NCBI GenBank assembly: GCA_033763575.1
Contig: JANRKF010000025.1
Coordinates: forward strand, 1-39,544
DNA: 39,544 nucleotides
Source: JANRKF01 sp033763575
GTDB lineage: Bacteria > Pseudomonadota > Alphaproteobacteria > Rickettsiales > SXRF01
Reading direction: 5' to 3'
The notes beneath the pieces are model-generated. The model was given only the letters and a program-made list of their open reading frames with translations. It was not told where the DNA came from and did no database searches. Below, in pieces: positions 33,051 to 39,544 of this stretch (the first letter of the stretch is position 1; the number at the start of each line of letters is the position of its first letter). A program made the translations under genes and the position numbers.

Positions 33051-34849
33051 TGGGCACGGCGGTCATACTCAATCTCCGGCAGGCGGAAACATTCGTGAAG
33101 CAGCGGGTGGCCGCAGAGCGGGTGGTATCGTTCTGCCCATCGGCGACGCATTTCCTGCAGAAGCAGAAATTTCACGTCATACCGTCGGCGACGTTGCATG
33201 GCGGCTTGTCGCACGCGAAGACGGTGGTGCGGATCGACCGCGACCTGCCGCGCATCGTGGATGCCGCCGCCGCGCAATATGCGCTGGATTACCCGGAAGC
33301 GACCGGGCTGCGCGTCCATTTATATTACTATCTGAGCCGGGTGTATTACCTGTATTTTTCGCTGCGTTCGCTGCGCCATAGCGGCGGGGAATTTTTCTGG
33401 GTGGAGAAAAAAACGCTGGCACGCGGCGGCTGGAACGCCATGTTTTCCGCGCTCGGCGCGCAACCGATCGGCTATATGGCGTCCTATGCCTATACGCATT
33501 ACTCTGTGGTGCACTACCTGCTCGCCACGCTGTACAATTACATCATTACCCTGTGCATACGGCGTAAAGCGCACCTGAAAGTAATTGATTTCGGCGACGA
33601 ACTCCCCAAGCGCATTCTCATCGCGATGATGGAAAACGGCGATCATCCGTTGGTACTCAACACAAAAAAGCTGGGCAAGAATCCGCTGCTCACCACCCGT
33701 TTTTTTCTCAAATCGCTCTCTCGCCTCGCCCGCGCCCGGCCCGACGGCAAGCCGGTGATTATTTTCCGCGCCATGCCGCCCCAGCACTATAAGGCGACGG
33801 TGGAAACATTCCGGATTCCGCCGCTGGCCAATGACGCGGTGACCGAAGTGATGCGCCGCGCCGTGGAAAATTACATTCCCTTCGTGCGCACCGAAGCGGC
33901 GATGGGACGGAAGATCGTACGGTCGGTTCGCCCCGACATCGCCGTCTCCGACCACGCGCAATATTGCTATATACTGGGCGGGCTGGAGGAACTCTCTGCC
34001 TATGGCGGCAAACACGCCATGCTTAACCATGGAACGCACACCATGCAATATACGCCGGTATCGAAGCTGGCGGTCAGGCTCTGGAGCGGGCAGGAACGCG
34101 TCATCAACCGCAACACCACCCACTCGCTTCCGAAATCGCCGCTTACTGAAATGCTGGTGCGGGAACTGCGGCCAACCGGCGGCTACCAAACCACCAAACT
34201 CAATGCCTATGGCAAGATCACTCATAAACCCGCCGCCGACGGCCCGTTCGTCATCCTCCATGCCGGAAATTACACCGACGCCTATAACCATATTCCCTGG
34301 TGCACGGAGACGGCGAGCGAATATCTGATGGCGATGGTCGAGCTGCTGGAAGAAGTGGCGAAGCTCGATAATGTCGAGCTGATTATCAAGCTCAAAAACC
34401 GGAAGGCCGGGCCGCATAAGGAAATCGTCGAGGAGCATATCAGGCGGCTGGGCGTCGAAGGCAAAGTCCGGGTGGACGTCGCCGGAAAATTCTCCAAGCT
34501 GATGGCGCGGTCGCATCTTGTAGTCGGCAACCTTTCGGGCACGATCGAAGAAGCGCTCGCCAACCATATTCCGCTGATGATTCACACCTACCGCAAAAAT
34601 TATTTTCACATCGCCGAGCATACGGCCAACGCCGCCGCCATCGGAAATGCCGCACCGGCCTATCTGGTGAAAGAACGCGCCGATATCGGCCGGATCATCA
34701 CCCGGCTCGATGCACAGCGCAGCGCCCTTTCCAACCCGGCACTGTATGCGAACGTGGCCTGGCAGGAAAATGAATTGACTTCCATCCATGATTTTGCGAA
34801 GGATTTGGTCGCGTCTGCCAGAAAAACAAGGGACAATCATGCCGGCTGA
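33050..34849 (+). CDS. Possible surface-glycan transferase, 599 aa
   Basis: Starts at the last base of the exporter stop (TGATG), so it is coupled. The N-terminal 200 residues have no recognised motif and contain short hydrophobic aromatic stretches (LYYYLSRVYYLYFSL, YSVVHYLLATLYNYI). The C-terminal half is Rossmann-like, with VIFRAMPP, FVILHAGNYTDAYNHIP, ELIIKLKNR and HLVVGNLSGTIEEALANHIPLMI. The last motif recalls GT-B enzymes of capsule or teichoic-type polymers (S-G-T-x-x-E-A). Family and donor are not established. Confidence 0.6.
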   Translation: MGTAVILNLRQAETFVKQRVAAERVVSFCPSATHFLQKQKFHVIPSATLHGGLSHAKTVVRIDRDLPRIVDAAAAQYALDYPEATGLRVHLYYYLSRVYYLYFSLRSLRHSGGEFFWVEKKTLARGGWNAMFSALGAQPIGYMASYAYTHYSVVHYLLATLYNYIITLCIRRKAHLKVIDFGDELPKRILIAMMENGDHPLVLNTKKLGKNPLLTTRFFLKSLSRLARARPDGKPVIIFRAMPPQHYKATVETFRIPPLANDAVTEVMRRAVENYIPFVRTEAAMGRKIVRSVRPDIAVSDHAQYCYILGGLEELSAYGGKHAMLNHGTHTMQYTPVSKLAVRLWSGQERVINRNTTHSLPKSPLTEMLVRELRPTGGYQTTKLNAYGKITHKPAADGPFVILHAGNYTDAYNHIPWCTETASEYLMAMVELLEEVAKLDNVELIIKLKNRKAGPHKEIVEEHIRRLGVEGKVRVDVAGKFSKLMARSHLVVGNLSGTIEEALANHIPLMIHTYRKNYFHIAEHTANAAAIGNAAPAYLVKERADIGRIITRLDAQRSALSNPALYANVAWQENELTSIHDFAKDLVASARKTRDNHAG

Positions 34850-35609
34850 ACTCATCCGCATCTTCGTCGGTTACGATAACCGCATTCCCGTCGCGTTTCA
34901 AACGCTGGTGCACAGCATCACCCAGCGTAGTTCGCTGCCGGTGGCAGTCTGCCCCATCAACCTCACCAACATCAAAGGCATTTTCCAGCGCGAAGCAAAC
35001 AGCCTGCAATCCACCGAATTTTCCTTCTCGCGCTTTCTCACTCCCTACCTGTCGAACTATGAAGGCTGGTCGATTTTCATGGATAACGACATCATCTTGC
35101 AGGAAGACATCGCGAAGCTGTGGGCGCTGCATGATGACCGTTATGCGGTGATGTGCGTGCAGCACGAGCACACGCCATCGGAGAAAAGGAAGTTCATGGG
35201 CGCGGCGCAGACTTCGTATGAAAAGAAAAACTGGTCGAGCGTGATGCTGTTCAATAATGCGAAATGCAAGGCGCTCACCCCGGAATTTGTAAATACGGCG
35301 AGCGGGCTGGAACTCCATCAGTTCAAATGGCTGGAAGGCGATCATTTGATCGGCGGGCTGCCGCTTGAGTGGAATTACCTCGCCGCTTATAATGATACCC
35401 ATGAAGCGCCGGTCGAAAAACCCGCCCTCATCCACTACACCATCGGCGGGCCGTTTTATCCGGAGTTTCAGGATACCGAATATGCGCGTGAATGGTTCGC
35501 CGAATTCGCCGGGGCCAATTACTGCAAGGAGGCGGATGTGTTTACGCTGACTGAAAACGCCCGCGTGAAATTGCTTACGGAAGATGTAAAATCAAGGAAG
35601 GCTCAATAA
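34839..35609 (+). CDS. Glycosyltransferase, GT8-like
   Basis: 256 aa from ATG 34839, with CAAGGGA upstream; the start overlaps the previous gene by eleven bases. IRIFVGYDNRIPVAFQTLVHSI is the nucleotide-binding start. FSRFLTPYLSNYEGWSIFMDNDIIL contains the DxD-type metal motif (DND). LEGDHLIGGLPLEWN and IHYTIGGPFY are conserved acceptor-side motifs. The enzyme transfers a sugar from a nucleotide-sugar in the cytoplasm or at the inner membrane face. Donor and acceptor are unknown. Confidence 0.8.
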   Translation: MPAELIRIFVGYDNRIPVAFQTLVHSITQRSSLPVAVCPINLTNIKGIFQREANSLQSTEFSFSRFLTPYLSNYEGWSIFMDNDIILQEDIAKLWALHDDRYAVMCVQHEHTPSEKRKFMGAAQTSYEKKNWSSVMLFNNAKCKALTPEFVNTASGLELHQFKWLEGDHLIGGLPLEWNYLAAYNDTHEAPVEKPALIHYTIGGPFYPEFQDTEYAREWFAEFAGANYCKEADVFTLTENARVKLLTEDVKSRKAQ

Positions 35610-36298
35610 TGAAATATACGGAATTTTACGACCGGTTCGGCGGCTCCTACCGCCGCAAACACCTGAAGAAAAAAATACACTCCTTTGCCACGCTCAGGAA
35701 ACATCTCAAAGGCGTGCTGAACGGCATCAACAAGCGCGAATATACTATTCCCGATTCCAGCGAGCTGCCGAAGGATTTCATCCGGCTGGAGCCGTGGGAG
35801 GGGGAATATCTGTTCTATCTCGCTTACCATGCGAAAAAGGGTATTGTGGAAACGGGCCGCTTCCATGGAGGCAGCACGTTTGTGATGGCGTGTGCGAATG
35901 GTGAGGTACCCATCCATTCCATCGATATCGAGCCGCAGAACGATAAATTTCTGAAGGAGCAATTTGCAAGATTTAGCATTGGAAAAAATGCCGACCTGAT
36001 CGTGGGCGATTCGCAGAAGACACGTTATCCGCAAATCCGCAGCTTCGATATGCTGTTTATCGATGGCGACCATTCCTATCAGGGTTGCACGAACGACCTT
36101 GAAAACTGGTTTCCTGAACTGGCTTCCGGCGGACATGTGGTGCTGCACGATTGCTACCACGGCTCAGAAGTGAAGGAGTCGGTGATCGATTTTATTAACA
36201 AATACCGTGCGCAGGTTCAGGTGATGGTTTCGCCTTACAAGAACCGCGAGCACTGGTTCTGCCCCGAAGGATCATTCGCCCATTTCATCAAGCTGTAG
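35609..36298 (+). CDS. Class I SAM methyltransferase, Methyltransf_24-like
   Basis: 229 aa. The start overlaps the previous stop by one base (TAATG). GIVETGRFHGGSTFVMA is SAM motif I (E-x-G-x-x-x-G-x-S). HSIDIEPQ is the acidic loop after strand 2, and DMLFIDGDHSYQGCTNDLENWFPEL and GGHVVLHDCY are hallmarks of the cephalosporin-hydroxylase/Methyltransf_24 group, where Asp-Gly-Asp-His binds metal. In glycan clusters such enzymes often O-methylate a sugar. That role is inferred from context. Confidence 0.8.
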   Translation: MKYTEFYDRFGGSYRRKHLKKKIHSFATLRKHLKGVLNGINKREYTIPDSSELPKDFIRLEPWEGEYLFYLAYHAKKGIVETGRFHGGSTFVMACANGEVPIHSIDIEPQNDKFLKEQFARFSIGKNADLIVGDSQKTRYPQIRSFDMLFIDGDHSYQGCTNDLENWFPELASGGHVVLHDCYHGSEVKESVIDFINKYRAQVQVMVSPYKNREHWFCPEGSFAHFIKL

Positions 36299-36320
36299 CA
36301 TTTCGTCTTAGCAGGCAGGC

Positions 36321-37133
36321 ATGGAAAATCTTGCAATCGTCACGGTCACTTACAACAGCAGCGCTGTCATCGGGCGCCTGCTGGCTGCGCTCCAGACACC
36401 GGAGGCAGAGGTTATCCTGGTCGATAACGGCAGCACCGACAATACGCGTGAGATCGCCGCTGGATTTGCCAATATGCGGGTGATCGCCTGCGACAATATC
36501 GGCTATGGCCGGGCGGCGAATGTCGGTTTTGCGCAAGTAAAAACGCCCTACGTGCTGCTGCTCAATCCCGATGTGGAGATTTCTGCCGCTACCATCGGGC
36601 AGATGCTCGCCTGCATGGAGCAAAACCCCGCCATCGGCATATTGGGTGCGAATATGACCGGCAACCCTGCGGCGGGGCTTGTCGATGTGGAATGGATCGT
36701 CGGCGCGCTGATGCTTATACGGCGGGAAGCGCTCGCCAAAGTCGGCATGTTCGATGAGAATATTTTCCTGTTCTACGAGGAAACCGACCTCTGCAGACGC
36801 TTTGTGCAGGCAGGCTGGAGGCTCGCCATCCTCCAATCGGCCATGGCAGGGCATGAGGCGGGAACCTCAACTCCGGCGAGCCTTAAAGTGATCAAAATAA
36901 AAGCATGGCATTCAGCATGGTCGAAATGCTATTATTACCGCAAGCATTTTTCTTACCTGACATATTGCCGAAAAACCGCAATCAAAGCAATTCATGCTAT
37001 TCGCCGCCTGATACGAGGTGCCTACCGACGTCGCCCCGATCAGGTTGTTAAGAATTTTTATGAAATACTCGGTGTTCTGGCCTATATAAGCGGGATGGGC
37101 GCGTTTAGAAAGAATGTGGGCAGGCTGACATGA
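36321..37133 (+). CDS. GT2 glycosyltransferase, rhamnosyltransferase-like
   Basis: 270 aa. The GT-A signature is clear: AIVTVTYNSSAVIGRLL, then VILVDNGSTDNT, GYGRAANVGFAQ, and LLLNPDVEI as the DxD-type motif, followed by FDENIFLFYEETDLCRRFVQAGW. This is the WbbL/rhamnosyltransferase branch of family 2, which adds sugars to lipid-linked O-antigen or capsule intermediates at the inner membrane. It begins 22 bases after the methyltransferase and ends four bases into the next gene. Confidence 0.88.
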   Translation: MENLAIVTVTYNSSAVIGRLLAALQTPEAEVILVDNGSTDNTREIAAGFANMRVIACDNIGYGRAANVGFAQVKTPYVLLLNPDVEISAATIGQMLACMEQNPAIGILGANMTGNPAAGLVDVEWIVGALMLIRREALAKVGMFDENIFLFYEETDLCRRFVQAGWRLAILQSAMAGHEAGTSTPASLKVIKIKAWHSAWSKCYYYRKHFSYLTYCRKTAIKAIHAIRRLIRGAYRRRPDQVVKNFYEILGVLAYISGMGAFRKNVGRLT

Positions 37134-38206
37134 AGATACTGTTAGTAGGCAATGGCAACTTCAAGCATCGCGGTGCGCGCTATTATGACCAAACCAACAA
37201 GCTGGCCAATGGCCTGATACGCTGCGGGCATAATGTTTATTTCCTGAGCGACCGCGATACGGCGCGCGCTGTCATGTTCGGCTCGAAATCGATATTCGGC
37301 ACGCAGGCGCGGGCGGCACGGCATTGCAGCCGCGTCTTCCTGCAGATATGCCGGAATTTCAAGCCCGACCTCATCATGTGCGTGCATGCGGATTTGCTGA
37401 CGGCGGATGCGCTGCTGGCGGCGCGGGAAATATTGCCGCAGGTAAAGATCGCGCAGTTCAATGTCGATATTATTTTTAACGAGCATAACGCCAAAAATAT
37501 TACCGACAAACTGCCGGGCGTCGATGCCACGTTCATCACCACGGCGGGCCCGGGGCTTAAGAAATTCTCGCGGCCGGGCAAGCGCGTATCTTATGTGCCC
37601 AATATCATCGATTCCTCGATCGAGTGGCCCAGATCATTCGAGCGCTCGGACCAGAAGCACGATGTGTTCTGGGCGCTTAGGGCGCTGCGCGGCTCCGCCC
37701 CCGGCGACCGCCGCATCGAATACCCGCTTTATCTGGAAACAAACGGCGTCGACATCGATTATTACGGCATGAACGGCAAGCCCCTGCTCTATGATGCGCG
37801 CTATTACGAGGCGATCGCAGGCGCGAAAATGGGCGTGAATATCAGCCAGATCTGGACCAAGGGAAACTACGAAAAAGCCGCCGACGAGGACCTCTACCTC
37901 TATTCCTCCGACCGTATTTCGCATTACCTGGGCGGTGGTCTGCTCACCTTCATCACCCGCGACCACAAGCTGGAGGAGTTATTTCCTGAGGATAAGGAAG
38001 CGGTCTATTTCGGCTCCAAAGAAGAACTGCTCGACAAGGTGCGCTACTACCGCGAGCATGACGAGGCGCGCAAAACCATCGCCCGCGCCGGGTGGGAAAA
38101 GGCCCATACCCACTATAATGAACGGCTGATCGGCGACTATCTGGTCGAGGCCACCTTCGGGCGCCCCTTCTCCCATCCCTATCTCTGGCCAACGCAAGGC
38201 TGGTAA
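37130..38206 (+). CDS. GT-B glycosyltransferase (GT4-like)
   Basis: 358 aa. MKILLVGNGNFKHRGARYYDQTNKLANGLIRCGHNVYF (start of the N-terminal Rossmann domain; not one contiguous motif) is followed by PDLIMCVHADLLTADALL and, in the C-terminal domain, GAKMGVNIS, YLYSSDRISHYLGGGLLTFI and EEKEAVYFGSKEELLDKVRYYREHDEARKTIARAGWEKAH-type ends typical of Glyco_trans_1_2. The last gene of the cluster, overlapping the GT2 gene by four bases. Donor and acceptor unknown. Confidence 0.82.
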   Translation: MKILLVGNGNFKHRGARYYDQTNKLANGLIRCGHNVYFLSDRDTARAVMFGSKSIFGTQARAARHCSRVFLQICRNFKPDLIMCVHADLLTADALLAAREILPQVKIAQFNVDIIFNEHNAKNITDKLPGVDATFITTAGPGLKKFSRPGKRVSYVPNIIDSSIEWPRSFERSDQKHDVFWALRALRGSAPGDRRIEYPLYLETNGVDIDYYGMNGKPLLYDARYYEAIAGAKMGVNISQIWTKGNYEKAADEDLYLYSSDRISHYLGGGLLTFITRDHKLEELFPEDKEAVYFGSKEELLDKVRYYREHDEARKTIARAGWEKAHTHYNERLIGDYLVEATFGRPFSHPYLWPTQGW

Positions 38207-38245
38207 ACGGTTTCAGGCTTCCTGCAGCCCCGCAAATTTCACCAA

Positions 38246-38301
38246 TCGTCACAGAAGCTTCCGCGAACTGTCATCAAACCGTCACATTCCGCCTTTATAA
38301 T
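38246..38301 (+). promoter_or_regulatory. Pho box and -10 element
   Basis: CTGTCATCAAACCGTCAC (38268-38285) matches 12 of 14 fixed bases of the tandem Pho box CTGTCAT-N4-CTGTCAT. Its GTCA cores at 38270 and 38281 are 11 bases apart, and a third GTCA at 38248 lies exactly 22 bases upstream, in the same 11-base phase. A perfect TATAAT at 38296-38301 follows, with no -35, as in PhoB-activated promoters. The gene begins at 38330. Confidence 0.72.
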
Positions 38302-38329
38302 GTTCGTATAGCCAGAACAAGGAGGCGTT

Positions 38330-39337
38330 ATGAAAAAACTTTATCTCTTATCGGCGGTGGCCTTGTTATTTGCATCGGCGAATGTATCGGCAGCGCCGCT
38401 TACTATGCCGGGCGCGAACCCTGTTATTTGCGTGCCGCCGATGGTGCTGGATCCGATGACAATGCAATGTAAGAATCCCGTAACGAATGGTTGTGCATCT
38501 CCGAGCCAGCAGACTGCTAGTACGGTTTGTATTACAAGCACGGTTTGTATGCCCCCTTATCAAGGTACATGCGTGAAGGGCACATTAAGAGGGCAATGCG
38601 GTACTTATGTGCAGTGCCAGCAAAGTGCCATGCTGGATGGTGGTGGATCGTGCCAATCGGCTTCGGAAAAATCATCCTGTACGGTAGGTGGCAAACCGGG
38701 AACGGTGATTAAAACCTGCAACACCTGTAACGGTGTTACAACCTGCAGCACCGGCACGTGCGTTGCGAACCCAGTGAGCTGCACACCTACTACCAGTAAA
38801 AAAGATTGCACAGTGGGCAATCAGAAGGGGGCGCAAGTGGAAACTTGTGTGTGCAATCCTGATGGCACTAAAAAATGTGCTATCGGTGCGTGCACAGTTG
38901 ATAGCTCATGTTTAGAGGGGCAAATTAAAAACGATCAAGGAATATGCGTATCACAATGTAAGACGGGTGAGGTGTATAATACCCAGTTTAAAATTTGCGC
39001 TCCGAGCAATTGCACGGTGAAAGGTGTGCAAAATGGTCAGCCTGTTTGTGCTACACCTGCGCCGAAGGAATGTCCGCAGAATGTAGGTTTGGGTGCTGTT
39101 GTCACAGTAGTGTCGAATTCTACCCTTAGGGTTGTTTTGAATTACAACGGGGTTAGCAAGACATTCACAGTTTCTGCAGGCAGTGTGTTTGCTGGTAATG
39201 GAACGTCGAATTGTGGTGGCATGGTCTCATCATATGCCTCTTCTATGGTAAAAGACGCCACTAATTGTACAACTAAACCAAGCGGTATGGTGAAGGTGAG
39301 TGGGGCCATTTATGGACAATGTACTTTCGGCTACTAG
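38330..39337 (+). CDS. Secreted Cys-rich protein, 335 aa
   Basis: The AAGGAGG ribosome binding site precedes ATG 38330. A signal peptide (MKKLYLLSAVALLFASANVSA, cleaved near residue 21) leads to a mature protein with about 30 Cys, probably all in disulfides. A unit of about 30 residues occurs twice: CTVGGKPGTVIKTC with CNTC, CSTGTC; and CTVGNQKGAQVETC with VCNPDG, CAIGAC. The last 95 residues, from VGLGAVVTVVSNS, form a separate beta-rich region. No family recognised; surface adhesin, protease inhibitor or metal binder are options. It is AT-richer than the upstream cluster. The promoter carries a Pho box. Confidence 0.72.
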   Translation: MKKLYLLSAVALLFASANVSAAPLTMPGANPVICVPPMVLDPMTMQCKNPVTNGCASPSQQTASTVCITSTVCMPPYQGTCVKGTLRGQCGTYVQCQQSAMLDGGGSCQSASEKSSCTVGGKPGTVIKTCNTCNGVTTCSTGTCVANPVSCTPTTSKKDCTVGNQKGAQVETCVCNPDGTKKCAIGACTVDSSCLEGQIKNDQGICVSQCKTGEVYNTQFKICAPSNCTVKGVQNGQPVCATPAPKECPQNVGLGAVVTVVSNSTLRVVLNYNGVSKTFTVSAGSVFAGNGTSNCGGMVSSYASSMVKDATNCTTKPSGMVKVSGAIYGQCTFGY

Positions 39338-39360
39338 ATCCAATAAATTAATTCATTATA

Positions 39361-39391
39361 CGCCTCTTCCGGAAGGAAGGGGCGTTTTTGT
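39361..39391. terminator. Terminator between convergent genes
   Basis: CGCCTCTTCC pairs with GGAAGGGGCG (one G-T pair) around a short loop and is followed by TTTTTG. It lies between the Cys-rich gene (plus) and grxD (minus). Confidence 0.82.
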
Positions 39392-39393
39392 AG

Positions 39394-39544
39394 TTAAGCA
39401 GCCGCCACACCTTTATCCTTGAGCAATTGCTGCAATTCGCCGCTCTCATACATTTCGCGCACGATGTCGCAGCCGCCGATGAATTCGCCCTTCACATAAA
39501 GCTGCGGGATGGTCGGCCAGTTGGTGAAGACCTTGATGCCCTCG
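39394..39544 (-). CDS. grxD: Monothiol glutaredoxin GrxD, C-terminal part
   Basis: The window ends inside the gene; only the last 49 codons before TAA are present. GIKVFTNWPTIPQLYVKG and FIGGCDIVREMYESGELQ are the conserved C-terminal half of monothiol (Grx4/Grx5-type) glutaredoxins, which carry iron-sulfur clusters with BolA partners. The active-site CGFS motif lies beyond the window edge. Confidence 0.93.
   Translation of the reverse strand, partial: EGIKVFTNWPTIPQLYVKGEFIGGCDIVREMYESGELQQLLKDKGVAAA

Noticed and set aside
33320..34861. 513-codon open frame on the minus strand
   Set aside because: It is the antisense shadow of the 599-aa glycan gene, caused by high GC and codon bias. It has no ribosome binding site, and the plus-strand gene is coupled to both neighbours.

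Overview
The window looks like chromosomal DNA of an alphaproteobacterium. The block rpmF-plsX-fabH-ihfA-MerR (9.7-6.5 kb, minus strand) is the usual alphaproteobacterial order. NDUFAF7-type methyltransferase with lgt, zapE, ispH, panC and pyrE fit the same class. A 23S-5S unit with its own promoter and no 16S gene, an in-frame palindromic insertion inside pyrE and several palindromic intergenic elements recall Rickettsiales or Holosporales-like lineages. Pantothenate and pyrimidine genes, an ECF sigma/anti-sigma remnant and a surface-glycan cluster argue against a strongly reduced Rickettsia. The taxonomic placement is inference.

Layout. 1-1.3 kb: the 3' end of tRNA-Leu(UAA) and its terminator, duplicated around a small AT-rich insert that carries a frameshifted CoiA-like nuclease gene. 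1.3-4.7 kb: small accessory genes, mostly secreted or Cys-rich, including a CnrX-like periplasmic protein, an anti-sigma-like protein, the wreck of its ECF sigma gene and an EF-hand protein. 4.8-9.7 kb: a conserved protein of unknown function, then the MerR/ihfA/fabH/plsX/rpmF block. 9.9-15.9 kb: a K+-channel-like protein overlapping a CPBP protease, several hypothetical proteins, an HTH regulator with operator-like repeats, a CYTH protein with an internal duplication, a 50-aa membrane peptide with a clear promoter, and Ohr. 16.1-19.4 kb: 5S and 23S rRNA on the minus strand, with promoter and flanking processing stem. 19.7-31.1 kb: a gene behind a near-perfect sigma-54 promoter, then housekeeping genes, a 665-aa possible glycosyltransferase and a prepilin-like protein fused to a beta-propeller. 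31.2-38.2 kb: tRNA-Gly followed closely by an ABC exporter, four probable glycosyltransferases or glycan enzymes and a methyltransferase, mostly with overlapping ends. 38.2-39.5 kb: a Pho-box promoter, a secreted protein with about 30 cysteines, a terminator and the 3' end of grxD.

How the parts work together. fabH and plsX link fatty-acid initiation to phospholipid synthesis. lgt and the 31-38 kb cluster serve the envelope: the ABC exporter is probably the flippase or exporter for a glycan or glycolipid built by the downstream enzymes. The 2-4 kb genes look like a metal or envelope-stress module whose sigma switch has decayed.

The strongest unusual signals are the pyrE insertion, the Pho-box-driven Cys-rich secreted protein, the 23S-5S unit without 16S, the sigma-54 promoter, the prepilin/propeller fusion, the decayed sigma gene, the duplicated CYTH half-domain and the tRNA-Leu micro-island. 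I saw no complete transposase, integrase, CRISPR array or recognised defence system.
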